Positions 36,101 through 46,300 are shown, counted from the first letter of the stretch. The stretch is DNA of 64,000 nt from Bacteroidales bacterium (GCA_035353855.1 DAOQAK010000001.1:62001-126000); one strand, 5' to 3'. Program-made: numbers and translations. The notes: a model not told the origin generated them from the sequence alone.

Positions 36101-37928
36101 TTTGATTTAATAAAATAAAATGTTTTCCTAAATCTTCCTCATTAAATAAAACATAACAATCAGCTGTTATATTCTCATCTCGTCCTGCTCGTCCTGCTTC
36201 CTGAACATAGTTTTCAAGTGAATCGGAAATTTCATAATGAACAACTAATCCAACATCTTTTTTATCAACTCCCATCCCAAAAGCAGAAGTTGCAACCATT
36301 ATCTGAACATCACCTGCTATGAATGCATTTTGATTATCTGTTTTCTCCTGACTTTCCATTTTGCCATGAAATGCTCTTGCATTGAATCCATCTTCACATA
36401 ATCGTATTGCAAGCTCTCTTGCTCTTTTTGTTCTTGAAACATAAATGATAGTCGGACAATTTTTCTCCTCAACTAAATCTCGGACAGAATTATATTTTTC
36501 TTCATCATCACCTTTTTCAAAAACTTTATAATGAAGATTTGTTCTTGTCGCTTTGGAAGGAAAAATTTCCAACTTGATTCCTAACTTTTCTTTAAAGTAT
36601 GTACAAATGTCTTCAATTACTTTTTGTTTTGCAGTTGCAGTGAAACAAGAAACAGGAATTTGTTCTTCAAGATTTTTACTCTCTTGAAGTGATTTAATAA
36701 AGTCACCGATGTATAAATAATCAACTCTGAAATCTTGCCCCCACGATGAAAAGCAGTGTGCTTCATCAATAACAAAGCGAACAACTTTTCTTCCTAATAA
36801 TAATTTCTCAGTTGTCTTTGAACGCAAAGATTCGGGAGAGATATAAAGAATGGATGCAAATCCATCTTGAATTCTTTGAATTGATTTTGCTCTTTCAATA
36901 GGGTCAAGCAAACCATTTATTGTAACTGCATCTGTAATTCCAATTCTTTCAAGATTGTCAACTTGGTCTTTCATTAAGGATTGCAAAGGAGAAATTACAA
37001 CTGTCAAACCTTTGGCATTTTCCCCACTCATTAAAGCTGGAACTTGGAATGTGATTGACTTGCCTCCGCCTGTTGGAAACACTGCTAAAATTGATTTGTT
37101 TTCAACGGCTGCCTGAACTGCGTTCTCTTGCAATGGTTCGCCTGCATAACTTCTATATTCGTCAAAGCCAAAATAATTTTTAAGTCCCTTGTGTATGTCT
37201 AAAGCCTGATGGCAATACAAACAACCAGTCAAGCAAGGATTGTTTCTTAGTAAAAACATTATTCGTTCAACTTTCGGATAGTTCTTTAAAACCCAAGGCG
37301 GTGTTATTGAGTAGCGATTATTGCAATTTACAAGTGCTAAACAGTAAGATAATTCAATCGGGTGTTCGAAAATTATTTTGGCAAGGTCTGCTTGTTCGCA
37401 TATTAGAGACTGAAATTTTTCTCTGATTAATTTTTCAATATCAGTTTCGCTGCTTTTGTATGCAATGAAACGAAAAAAGGAGTTAAACTCTTTTTTCTTG
37501 TTTAATAGTAAATAGAAAATTTGTTTTAGTTTTTCTTCTGCTTGACTGAAAACAGACACTTCGTCAAGGAAAAGGTCTTTGGCTTTTATAGAATCGTTAA
37601 GTGGATTGTTTGTGTCCTCTGTTTGAAGTTTGTCGTCTTTGAGCAAAGCATGATAAGGCTTTGTGGGAAATAAAAGAGGAGAGAGGAATAAAGTGTCAAT
37701 AATGTTTTCTGAATTTATTTTAGCATCAGTAATAACTTTATCAATATACAGTAAATCGTGATTTAAGATATTATGTCCGCAAATGAACTCTGTTCCGTTT
37801 AAGAATTTTATAAAGTCAGCAATAGAATTTGAATGAAAGGAATTTCCGTTGTCCTTAACACCTCCAATGTCAAGAATCTTACGGCTATTTGGCTCAATCT
37901 CAGTATCAATGAATGCAATTGATTTCAT
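33117..37928 (-). CDS. Giant fusion: DEDD exonuclease - RecQ helicase - UvrD/Rep helicase
   Basis: 1603 residues. Residues about 1-150 are a DEDD 3'-5' exonuclease (IAFIDTEIE, CGHNILNHDLLYID). A Cys cluster (CLTGCLYC, about 230-240) precedes a RecQ-type DEAH helicase (about 255-800): FPTGGGKS (about 286), DEAHCFSSWGQDFR (about 389) and the helicase C block QEAGRAGRDE. A linking region follows, then a UvrD/Rep SF1A helicase (about 1050-1500): AAGPGSGKT (about 1071), DEAQDMDEDE (about 1178), and the C motif VSTIHKAKGKEFDNVFL with YVAMTRAKQ. All motifs look intact. Opposite-family helicases and an exonuclease in one chain suggest DNA end processing, probably phage defence given the neighbours. 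Confidence 0.92.
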   Translation of the reverse strand: MKSIAFIDTEIEPNSRKILDIGGVKDNGNSFHSNSIADFIKFLNGTEFICGHNILNHDLLYIDKVITDAKINSENIIDTLFLSPLLFPTKPYHALLKDDKLQTEDTNNPLNDSIKAKDLFLDEVSVFSQAEEKLKQIFYLLLNKKKEFNSFFRFIAYKSSETDIEKLIREKFQSLICEQADLAKIIFEHPIELSYCLALVNCNNRYSITPPWVLKNYPKVERIMFLLRNNPCLTGCLYCHQALDIHKGLKNYFGFDEYRSYAGEPLQENAVQAAVENKSILAVFPTGGGKSITFQVPALMSGENAKGLTVVISPLQSLMKDQVDNLERIGITDAVTINGLLDPIERAKSIQRIQDGFASILYISPESLRSKTTEKLLLGRKVVRFVIDEAHCFSSWGQDFRVDYLYIGDFIKSLQESKNLEEQIPVSCFTATAKQKVIEDICTYFKEKLGIKLEIFPSKATRTNLHYKVFEKGDDEEKYNSVRDLVEEKNCPTIIYVSRTKRARELAIRLCEDGFNARAFHGKMESQEKTDNQNAFIAGDVQIMVATSAFGMGVDKKDVGLVVHYEISDSLENYVQEAGRAGRDENITADCYVLFNEEDLGKHFILLNQTKLNIHEIQQIWKAIKFITKFKSSVQKSALEIARQAGWNDNLNEVETRVTTAIAALEEAGYLKRKQNMPRIFANSILSKNAQEAIDKIMHSQKFSEEQKITATRIIKTLFSSKSRKQSQQDEAESRVDYISDNLGIEIKNVISVVNLLRDEKILADAKDLTAFIKRGVNKKSSLDIVESYGLIENFLCPLFDEQEKSFHIKELNEKAEENGCMEVTPNKIKTLLNFWAIKNWIKRHNKDYNKNHIVAISCQPKEELKKRLEQRHILSQFIVDYLYEKSNTIKEDGESGKDEVLVEFSVLELQEAFSKQLQLFKVKTTIDDIEDTLFYLSRIEAIKIEGGFLVVYNKLTIDKIELNPRVQYKEQDYQKLSDYYDHKVQQIHIVGEYAKKMIDDYAGALKFVDDYFQLNFPSFLHKYFKGSREFEIKRNITPKKYKQLFDSLSDIQRRIIDDKNSKYIVVAAGPGSGKTKVLVHKLASLLLMEDVKHDQLLMVTFSRAAATEFKKRLIELIGNAANFIDMKTFHSYCFDLLGKVGTIDRASEIIKTTVEKIKKNEVEISRITKTVLVIDEAQDMDEDEFELIKVLMEKNEEMRVILVGDDDQNIYEWRGADSKYLLSFITEKKATKYELITNYRSKSNLVSFTNQFVKTIEKRLKEIPIEAKQTDNGKIKIVYYKNYNLITPFIDDILTTGLSGTTCVLTHKNEEAFQVAGLLTKRGLQAKLIQSNDGFSLYNLAEVRFFLNELNLEDDVYTITDDVWSNAKRKVIDRYKHSSKFDIWNNLIKDFEATNTKKKYKSDFEVFIRESKLEDFINENGEIIFVSTIHKAKGKEFDNVFLMLENIDVSEDEKKRQLYVAMTRAKQKLIIHLNGNYLDKIKTEEVERVENNNIFQSPSCLALHLSHKDLNLGYFEFIQKRVSALTSGDLINISEEGCKNEKGELVLKFSKKFIDTLADLKTNGFELTEAKVNFIVHWQGEDKAQEVKIILPELQFEKLINN

Positions 37929-38220
37929 TTGTCAGTTGTAAATATATTATATATATAGAAGTGAGCATCGGGAAAAATGGCTTTTTTGATTTTGCTGAAG
38001 CGTTGACTTTGTAGGTCTGAATAAAATCAGATGTGCCATTGTGTGTCAGTAATTGTTTTAAAAAATGTGCAGTGGGCAAAAAATAAAAAACATTGGGTCG
38101 GCTTGAGTGCTTGTCCGTCAGCAATGTAATGAAAGCGGATCGGCTTACTTCTCTATTCAATATTTCATTTTTCTGTCCTTTCACAATGGTTTACTTTTCA
38201 ATTTTAGTACTATCGTCTAT

Positions 38221-38367
38221 CTTTTTACACTTGGTGCCAACGGTTTGCGTGTAGCTTGCAGTTGCCGATTTAATAGCACTTTCCTGTCAAGGTACACAAA
38301 AGTTTATTAGATGCAGAAACGTTGAAACCCGCACTATCTCGGCAATAAAATATACCGCCTGTTATGC
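38221..38367. repeat. Cassette-flanking element A (attC-like in look)
   Basis: Begins CTTTTTACACTTGGTGCCAACG and ends GCCTGTTATGC. It is alignable to element B at 46983-47131: shared are the opening phrase, GCTTGC, a GCC-GA segment, and the terminal CCTGTTA. Spacing between the AAC and GTT cores is about 130 bases in both. Both are in the same orientation and bracket the methyltransferase operon. The rest of the 556-base gap (37929-38484) holds nothing I recognise. Confidence 0.55.
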
Positions 38368-38484
38368 ACTGGCGGTTCTTGTCTGTCCGTAGGTTTCTGT
38401 CAAATTGCACTTTCATATTAAACTTGGCAATTTACTACTTCATTTTTCTTTACTGACTCTGTCGCCCGTGTGCTATTGCGATGG

Positions 38485-41400
38485 CTATTCAATTCCCTCA
38501 ATTATTTTTATCTCTTCTTCAGTTAATTCATAAAGCTTGTATATAATAAAATCAAGCTTTTTACATAGTTGAGTATCAAATGAAATTAATAGTTCATCAA
38601 CAATATTTTCAATTTCAGTTGTTAACTCTGTTTTTGTTGGAAGTACTATTGGCAAATTTCGTAGTCTCTCAATCTTTACTTGAGGAAACAACCTCCCTGA
38701 TTCGAGGGATTCTGTTCTATAATACCAATCAATAAGTGATGAATTGAGTATTGCTAATATAATTTTCAAACTTGTTTTACCCTTAAATTCGTCTCTTAAT
38801 AATGTTGAATGTACAGAATTCTTCGCATAGAATTTATTAAAATCAAGTGTGCCAATTATTGAATCAGCAGTTTGTCTTGTAACAATTTTCTGATGAATGA
38901 AAAAATTTGTTCTTTTAATAATTCTGGCAGTAAATGATTCACCTCTCGCTTCAATTTTTCTTCTAAGTTTTTCCACATAATCTTCGTTGTAATAAATGTA
39001 AAAACCATCCCATTCAATAGAAGAATATCTCGTAAAGCATTTACCATCAATAATTTTTTTTGAATCCTTATCAATTTTATTTTGAGTAATTAATGTGTCT
39101 TTTATTAATTCACTGCCTGGGTTTATTCCATCATAGATTTCACAAAATGTATTTAATTTTGATTCAATATTTTTCAATTTGTCCAAAAGGGTGTCTGCAC
39201 CAGAATGATTAGATTTATATACGAATTTCAAATCAATATCTTTTTTGACTCTTTCAATATCAATCTCATTTTCAACACATTTATGAATTGTTTCAAAAGA
39301 GCGAAATAAAAAAGACTTACTAGTAGCATTCTTCTCGTATTGCAATATTACAGATTTACCTACAGCTGCCGTTTCGAATACATCTTCATTAAAATGGGAA
39401 ATGTACTTCAATGATGTATAAGATAAAATGTATTCTCTAAGTTTTTTAAATGCCGGAAGGTTTAATGAAGAGTCTGGTATAATAAAAGAATTTGAGGAAC
39501 CGGATTTTGATAATAAAATACTTTTCTCCAGAAACAAGGCAAAAAGATTTATTTTAAAATCAGCAGTTTTGTACAACTGATATTTTTTAAGTATTTCTTT
39601 TTCAGTATTAGAAGTTTTTACTATGCCATAAGGAGGATTACCAATTATAACATCAAATCCAGAGTCAAAACCAAACATTGTTTCCGGGTCAAAAAACTTA
39701 GCCGATTGCATGGGGTCAAAAGGATTCCAGCCTGCAATTTGCCCTGCAACATTTTTACTGAAACCGCTTTGTGTAAGGGCGGCTTGTAATTCTTCACGTT
39801 TTTCTTTTTCCTTTTTCTTTAATGCTTTTTTAGCTGAGTATTTCCGGGTAAAGAAAATTTTATGACGTATTGAAGCCAGTTCTTTTTCAAATCGTTCCAC
39901 ATCGCCAGCCATTAAAGTCATTTGCTGCGGTTTATCCAACCCAATAAGCGTATTGGCTGCCACAAACTTGGTTTCGAGGTTAGGCATACTCAATATGTTG
40001 CGGTTGGGTTTGCTGTCGTTTACTTTTTGGTCAACGATAAGCGATATAAAGAAACGAAGCTTTGAAATTTGAATCGCAATCTGTTGTATGTCCACGCCGT
40101 AAATGCAATTCTCAATCAAAAACAGTTTACGAGCATAATCGGGATAGTTCATACTAAGGTCAAACGCCTTGTTAATTTCTTCAAGGCGTATTTTGCGTTC
40201 TTCGGTATCGCCACTATCAAATACTTCGGCGGTTTCAGCAATGGCACGTTGCTTTTGTAATTCGTTCCAGTGTTTATTTTCAGGGTCGAGTTTGTTCAGT
40301 AAGTCAACCAGCCTATGTAACACACCCATCGGGAAAGCACCCGAACCACAAGCAGGGTCAAGTATTTTGGCTTTGCTTATTGCTTTTATTAATGCTGTGT
40401 TTTCAGTTTTAGAAAATTCGGGTAAGTCAGTGGTATGTGCAAATAAATCACGCAATTTTTTTTCAAGAAGCTGCTCCCCTTCAAAAGGGGAGCTGTCAGC
40501 CAACGGCTGACTGAGGGGTTGTTTATCTTTCCATGCAAAATTTCTTTTTATCTCCTCAATTAATCCATCAGGATTATCCCATACCCATTTATTTTCAAAT
40601 CTTAACACTTTAATTCCTGTATGTTGTAAGAACAAATCTCTTTCAAGGTCATATTGAGCTTGAGTTTCTTCAAAATGCCCTTGTCCATCGAGTTCTAAAG
40701 CAAGGTTTTCAGCAGGGCAATAAAAATCTAAAATATAATTAGCAACACTAAATTGGCGTCTAAACTTTTTATCTTCTAACTGTTTACCTTTTAAAAGTGT
40801 CCATAATTTTGCTTCAGCAGGGGTTAAATTATTCCTGAGCTCTTTTCTGAAAGTTTTTAAATGAGGAAGATTATTTAATTTTTCCCTCCGTCCTTCGGAC
40901 ACCTCGGGATTGAATATGTTTTCTTGACCCCTCCGTCCTTCGGACACCTCCCCTTTATCAGGGGAGGAGCTTTTTAATACTTGTTTGAAGTAGGCAATCA
41001 AACTTTCGTCAACCATGTAGTTCACAATCTCACGAGGCGTATAAAAACTTCCTGTTTGCTTACGTGCTGTGGTTTGTGTTTCGGGATTGTAACTTGCCAA
41101 CAAGTTTTCGAATACTTTACCCAGCAATTCAGGGTCAAGGGCAATTTCTTCTTCAAGCGGTGTGTTTTCGGCAATGGTAAATTTGTAGCTATCGAGAATA
41201 TTTATCAATCCTTCTACTTTGTATTTTTTGCCTTTGGTGCCATATTCAGTATTCAAGTCGAAAACAAACTCATCGGCAAAAAACAATTTGTCGGGAACAA
41301 ACGCTTGTCGTTTCTCAGTACTACTAAATCCATCAAAACGGATTTCCTTGTTTCCTTCTTTAAAATCGAGGCACTCAAATAAACCACCATTCAGAAAAGG

Positions 41401-42525
41401 TATGGTTGCAAATAGTTCAAGGGCTTTGTCAGGATTAATAAAATAGTCCTGATAACGATATTTGGTTTGGTCGAGATAGTGGTCGTTGCTTGTTTTGGGT
41501 AATGTATTTATAAAACGGCGTTTTTCGTCTTTGTTTTCGTCAGTAATATCTTTATCCATTGGGGTGTTAAGCGTTGCAAAAAACAGGTTTTGCAGAATAG
41601 CACGATAATACACCGAAGTTTTTTCCGATTCAGGTTTTAAATCTTTAAGTATGGCTTTCAGTTTTTTTACATTGAACAATGTTTCAGGAACCAAGTTCTT
41701 TTCTTTGATAAACCAAACAAAAATCAAGCGTGTAAGCAAGCGAATCACACTCTCGGCATTATAAACATTATCATCTTTATCATCGTTTAAATCATTCGGA
41801 AAACGAACGGATTGAACAGCCCACAAATACCAGTTAAACAATTCGCTGTAAAATCGTTTGTTCAGTTCTTTGGTATTGAGTGTTTTTTGCCAGGCATTGT
41901 GCAGTTCAACAAAATTGGTAAACTGATGTTTGTTCAATAATTCCTGAAACGATAAATCAAAAAGTATTTCAATGTGAGCACGCAATGGGCTTTCGATGGA
42001 AATATCTTTAATCAGCGTAACCTTTTCAAGTACATCTTTGCTTTCGTCACGTTTGTGTAAGCGGCGATTAATAACAGAAAAAGTAAGTTTGTACCCATAC
42101 TTAAAAAGAACCATTACAGGCATGGGAAACAAGCGGTTAATCTCTCTTGTTATGTTTGATAAATCAGTACGGTTGTACTCTTCGCCGATTAATTCAATGG
42201 CGAAAAACAAATAGGTTTCAATGATGGTATTATCAACTTGTTTTGTGTCGAATAAGCTGGCTTGTTGCGATACTTCTTCTCTGGATAATTGGAAAAGCAA
42301 ATCAACATATTTCCATTCCTTAACCCTTGCTTTAGTTTCATCAAACTTTTGGTCAGAAATATATGTATCCTCAAATTCATTAAAAGTAGGCTTATCAAGT
42401 GGTGCACGGCGTACGGTAACGTAACCGAGTTTAGCGAATAGCTCCAGACTGTTTTTTGTAAGATTACCTTTCGCAAATGATTGCAAAGCTTCTTGTATAT
42501 TTGTTTTAAATTCTTCGGTAGTCAT
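38485..42525 (-). CDS. Eco57I-type DNA methyltransferase with embedded DUF559 nuclease domain
   Basis: 1346 residues; about 1178 without the insertion. A large N-terminal helical region (1 to about 490) precedes QTGSFYTPREIVNYMVDESL, the start of the amino-methyltransferase core. SAM motif I DPACGSGAFPMG is at about 725 and the catalytic NPPY (IIGNPPYGIV) at about 962, giving N6-adenine methylation. The C-terminal part (about 1000-1346) is probably the target-recognition domain. Residues about 518-686 are an insertion (see 40468-40972) with a Vsr-like DUF559 domain and low-complexity ends. The gene shares the A of TAATG with the KilA-N gene stop, so the two are translationally coupled. No native endonuclease motif is visible outside the insertion. 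Confidence 0.92.
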   Translation of the reverse strand: MTTEEFKTNIQEALQSFAKGNLTKNSLELFAKLGYVTVRRAPLDKPTFNEFEDTYISDQKFDETKARVKEWKYVDLLFQLSREEVSQQASLFDTKQVDNTIIETYLFFAIELIGEEYNRTDLSNITREINRLFPMPVMVLFKYGYKLTFSVINRRLHKRDESKDVLEKVTLIKDISIESPLRAHIEILFDLSFQELLNKHQFTNFVELHNAWQKTLNTKELNKRFYSELFNWYLWAVQSVRFPNDLNDDKDDNVYNAESVIRLLTRLIFVWFIKEKNLVPETLFNVKKLKAILKDLKPESEKTSVYYRAILQNLFFATLNTPMDKDITDENKDEKRRFINTLPKTSNDHYLDQTKYRYQDYFINPDKALELFATIPFLNGGLFECLDFKEGNKEIRFDGFSSTEKRQAFVPDKLFFADEFVFDLNTEYGTKGKKYKVEGLINILDSYKFTIAENTPLEEEIALDPELLGKVFENLLASYNPETQTTARKQTGSFYTPREIVNYMVDESLIAYFKQVLKSSSPDKGEVSEGRRGQENIFNPEVSEGRREKLNNLPHLKTFRKELRNNLTPAEAKLWTLLKGKQLEDKKFRRQFSVANYILDFYCPAENLALELDGQGHFEETQAQYDLERDLFLQHTGIKVLRFENKWVWDNPDGLIEEIKRNFAWKDKQPLSQPLADSSPFEGEQLLEKKLRDLFAHTTDLPEFSKTENTALIKAISKAKILDPACGSGAFPMGVLHRLVDLLNKLDPENKHWNELQKQRAIAETAEVFDSGDTEERKIRLEEINKAFDLSMNYPDYARKLFLIENCIYGVDIQQIAIQISKLRFFISLIVDQKVNDSKPNRNILSMPNLETKFVAANTLIGLDKPQQMTLMAGDVERFEKELASIRHKIFFTRKYSAKKALKKKEKEKREELQAALTQSGFSKNVAGQIAGWNPFDPMQSAKFFDPETMFGFDSGFDVIIGNPPYGIVKTSNTEKEILKKYQLYKTADFKINLFALFLEKSILLSKSGSSNSFIIPDSSLNLPAFKKLREYILSYTSLKYISHFNEDVFETAAVGKSVILQYEKNATSKSFLFRSFETIHKCVENEIDIERVKKDIDLKFVYKSNHSGADTLLDKLKNIESKLNTFCEIYDGINPGSELIKDTLITQNKIDKDSKKIIDGKCFTRYSSIEWDGFYIYYNEDYVEKLRRKIEARGESFTARIIKRTNFFIHQKIVTRQTADSIIGTLDFNKFYAKNSVHSTLLRDEFKGKTSLKIILAILNSSLIDWYYRTESLESGRLFPQVKIERLRNLPIVLPTKTELTTEIENIVDELLISFDTQLCKKLDFIIYKLYELTEEEIKIIEGIE
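40468..40972 (-). mobile_element. Small element with inverted ends carrying a DUF559 (Vsr-like) nuclease domain, inserted in-frame
   Basis: About 505 bp inside the methyltransferase gene. Ends are AAGCTGCTCCCCTT (40468-40481) and AGGGGAGGAGCTT (40960-40972), inverted repeats with one mismatch. Each end is itself a small GGGGAG-type hairpin. Next to the right end GTCCTTCGGACACCTC occurs twice (40890-40905 and 40935-40950). The reading frame of the host gene stays open through it. The encoded segment has RKELRNNLTPAEAKLWTLLK, FRRQFSVANYILDFYCP, LALELDGQGHFE and KVLRFENKWV, the DUF559 pattern with its Asp/Glu and His. The ends encode DKGEVSEGRR and SSPFEGEQ. No transposase is present, so it must be mobilised in trans, if at all. 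Confidence 0.7.
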
Positions 42526-43346
42526 TATTTTAGTTTTTTCAAATTTTTATTTCCGAGTAGTGATTTCATTTGAGTAATTGCAATTTTATTTAATTGCACC
42601 AGCCTCTCGCTTTGCGATAAGCCTTGATGTATAAGTACTGCATTAATACTTTCCAAGTTTGATAAAACCACCAATTGTTCAATGGTTGCCATATCTCTGA
42701 TATTTCCATCTGCATTTGGGTTTTCATTTCGCCATTGTAAAGCTGTTTTACCAAACAGAGCTACATTAAGCATGTCGGCTTCGTTGGCATACACAAAACT
42801 GATTTGTTGTTTTGACAATTCAGCCGGGATAAGATTCTCTTTAATTGCATCTGTATGAATATGATAATTTACTTTTGCGAGCGTTCTTTGTAAATTCCAT
42901 TCGAGTTTCAGGCGGTCGTTTTCGTCGGCTTTGAGTCGTTGGAATTCTTTAATCACATACAGTTTAAATTCAATTGAAATCCAAGAGGCAAATTCAAAAG
43001 CTATGTCTTTATGAGCAAAGGTGCCGCCATAACGACCTGATTTAGAAACAATACCAATTGCATTAGTTGATTCTATCCATTTTTTTGGTGTCATTACAAA
43101 GCTGTTTAATCCGGCTTGTTTTCTAAACCCGTCGAATTCGACGGGTTTAAAATTGGGATTGTAAATGCTTTCCCAGAATCCCAAAAGCTCAATTGTATTG
43201 CGGTTTCGCATCCAGTTTTTAATAATATCATCGGTATTGACAGTGTCTTTATGCCGAGCAATATCAGTCAATGATATAAAATCGTCTGACGTGGTTTTTA
43301 AAATGGTGATTTCAGTACCTTTAACCTCAATTTTACTGTTTTTCAT
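42525..43346 (-). CDS. KilA-N domain DNA-binding protein
   Basis: 273 residues. The KilA-N domain occupies about 10-125: a beta strand (KGTEITILKTTSDDFISLTDIARHKD), WMRNRNTIELLGFWESIYNPNF, and the final helix with GRYGGTFAHKDIAFEFASWIS. A C-terminal region (about 140-273) with helices and LQWRNENPNADGNIRDMA follows. KilA-N is a DNA-binding module of large DNA viruses and phages that also occurs in bacterial defence loci. Here it lies 6 bases after the helicase gene and overlaps the methyltransferase start by one base, so it is probably a stoichiometric partner or transcriptional regulator of both. Confidence 0.9.
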   Translation of the reverse strand: MKNSKIEVKGTEITILKTTSDDFISLTDIARHKDTVNTDDIIKNWMRNRNTIELLGFWESIYNPNFKPVEFDGFRKQAGLNSFVMTPKKWIESTNAIGIVSKSGRYGGTFAHKDIAFEFASWISIEFKLYVIKEFQRLKADENDRLKLEWNLQRTLAKVNYHIHTDAIKENLIPAELSKQQISFVYANEADMLNVALFGKTALQWRNENPNADGNIRDMATIEQLVVLSNLESINAVLIHQGLSQSERLVQLNKIAITQMKSLLGNKNLKKLK

Positions 43347-43352
43347 AAAAAC

Positions 43353-46300
43353 CTATTTAATTATTAGCCATGTAACCAGTTCAAAATTGTTTGTTTCGCT
43401 AATTCTTTTTGATTTCGGAATTAACAATGCGCCTCTGTCGTTACCAGTGATTTTTTGGTTGCTTCGTTTATTGAAAATTCTGCTTATCTCATCAATTGCC
43501 TTTGCCAAAAGTTCTGAATACTTCTGCATATCTTCACCTTGCTTGGTTTCAGCATTAAATATTTCGCATAATTCCTCAAATGCCTGCGATTTTCCCGAAC
43601 ACATCAAGCGATATATTTCAAGTATTTGTTTTGCGTTTGTGTAATTGAATCTAACTTGTCCGTCGTCTCTTATGTAAACAAGAAAATAGGGTTGTAAAGG
43701 ATTCACTTCTTCGTTGCCATCGGTATCGCCTTTTTGTTTTAAACAATAAACGACACCGGGTTTAATAATTTCTTTTTCAGCCGTTGAAAGCTTTTCGGTA
43801 TCAAGCAAATTTGAATATTTGCCCGATGGCGAAGGAACAACCGCGTATAAACCAAATGGAGCATCTTCAAGTTTTTTTCTGTTATTTTCAATAAAGTTGA
43901 GCAATTCAATTCTAAAGTCGTCTAGTGTAAAGTCAGTAAGCGAAATGCTTTCGTTCATATCTTCAAGGTCAAGTACTTCATCACGTAACTTCTTTAATTG
44001 CTGATTGCGGTATTTCAAATCGTCTTCAATTAATTCTTCAATCTGTTCGGTTGCAAGTACATTATCATCGGCAGTTGCTGTAACATCAACCAAAGCCATT
44101 CGGGCTTCAACACGCTCTTTAAGATTTATGTAATTATCGAGGTCTTTTGTTGGCCAAAAATTCACTAATTGAATTTTATCGTTTTTACTGCCCAAACGAT
44201 CAATACGACCAAAACGCTGTATGATGCGAACAGGATTCCAATGAATGTCGTAATTTATCAGGTAGTCGCAATCTTGCAGGTTTTGACCTTCACTAATACA
44301 GTCAGTTGCAATTAAAATGTCAATTGTTCCTTCTTTAGGCATTGACTTCATTTTGTCTCTGTTCTTTGAAATCGGAGAAAAATTTGTCAGAATATTATTG
44401 TATTCGTTTTTGCCAAAAGTAGTTTTCGTTTGCGAACCTGCTACCAAAGCAATATTGAGTTTTAATTCATTCTTTGCCCAATCAAGCAAACAATCATATA
44501 AATAATTAGCTGTGTCGGCAAAGGCAGTAAACACAACAACTTTGTTATTTCCGGTATTTAGGTTCTTTTGGATTTTATCATTGATTAATTTCTTCAGGTC
44601 TTTTAGTTTTGCATCTCTGTCAGGCGTTACAGCAACTGCAAAATTGTAAAGTTTGTTTAATGCTTCGCGGTCTCTTTCCAAATCTGCAAGCCACGTATCT
44701 AAATCCAAATCAGCTAAATCAAATTTCAGTTTCTTACCAACTTGCCATTGTTCCAATTCTTCTTCATTTTCTTCAATTTCATCTTCATCAGGCTGGTACG
44801 TTTCCAGTTCTTCTTCCTGCGATTTAACTTTGGACTTCTGAAAATCTCTTATTTTAGTTTCCAGTTTCTCAATTTTCTGAATGGTTCTATCCATTGAAAT
44901 CTCAAAAGACTCAATAGAACTTTCAAGACGTTTCAAAAAATTTACTTTCATCATACCAATCAAAAAATGCTCACGGTCGCTTTGCTTAAATCCCAAAACA
45001 CCTTTTGTTGCTGCAAGTTCTTCGTATTTGCTGGTTTTATCAGGTTCAATATATGCCGAAGGATTAAACAGTGCTAATTTGTACTGAAGTATGATTCTGT
45101 TTAGCTCGTCGTAAGTATAAAACCTGTCTTTTGTGTCAATGTTTGGATAGATTGCAATTGGTTTAATCCTTTCAGGAAACTTACCAATTTCAGCTTCTGC
45201 CTTGTAAAAACTCTTGATGTGTTTTCTGCTTCTTGCAATGGTTAATTCGTCCAGCAATTTGATAAAATCTGAACCTAATTTTTGGATTAGCTCATTTTGT
45301 TTCTTGTTTGGATTCTTTTTTTTGTCAGCCCAATTGGTAAATTGTGTCTGGGCGTTTTTCATAGTCAACGCAATGTTTTTAACTCCTGTACTTTCAAACA
45401 TTGCATTGTTTCTGCCTTCTGTAATTAATGATATTTGGTTTCTTAGGTCTTTTAAGTTATTGTTTACCGGTGTTGCCGAAAGCATTAAAACCTTTGTTTT
45501 TACGCCACTTTTGATGATTTTTTCCATTAACCATTTAGCACGGTTCATTCGGGTTGTTCCATCGTCTTTGATTTTTTCCATTGGGTTTCCTCTGAAATTG
45601 TGGCTTTCGTCAATAACCACTAAATCATAAGCACTCCAATTGAAATTTTCTAAATCAATTCCATTTGCATCGGACTTTCCTGTTATTCTTCCAAGGTCGG
45701 TATGATAAAGCACATTGTAACTGAATTTATCTTTTGAGAATGGATTTAATGAGTTGTTTTGACTTGCCTGATAGATTGTCCAGTTACTTGAAAGTTTCTT
45801 TGGGCACAAAACCAAAACACGATAATTGAGCAATTCAAAATATCTGATAACAGCCAATGCTTCGAATGTTTTACCAAGCCCAACGCTGTCGGCGATAATA
45901 CAGCCGTTGTGTCTAAGAATTTTATTTATTGCTCCTTTAACACCATCTTTCTGAAATTCGTAAAGCATTGCCCAAACTTCACTTTCAAAAAATCCTGTCT
46001 GTCCTGTGAGCAATCCGCCTTTTTGTTGCTCGTCAAGATAATTTTCAAAAATGTGAAACAGAGTTTTGAAATAAATAAATTCAGGCTCGTTTTCTATGTA
46101 AAGCTGTTCAAGATATTTAAGAACTTGTTCTTTTACATCTTCCACCAATCCGGTGTTATCGTCCCATAATTCCTGAAACCAAGCTTTTAAATCGGCTCTG
46201 TCACGGTCATTGTCAACCACCAAGTTTAATTCAATATTCGGGCTGCCACCAAGTCCAAGCCCATTAACAGTAAAGTTTGAACTGCCTACAATTGCTTTCT

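Noticed and set aside
38221..38367. True integron attC site
   Set aside because: The core boxes do not fit the strict RYYYAAC/GTTRRRY consensus and no integrase is in the window; kept as an attC-like look only.
40468..40972. Intein inside the methyltransferase
   Set aside because: The segment lacks splice-junction Cys/Ser and His-Asn blocks, and its ends are low-complexity repeat translations.
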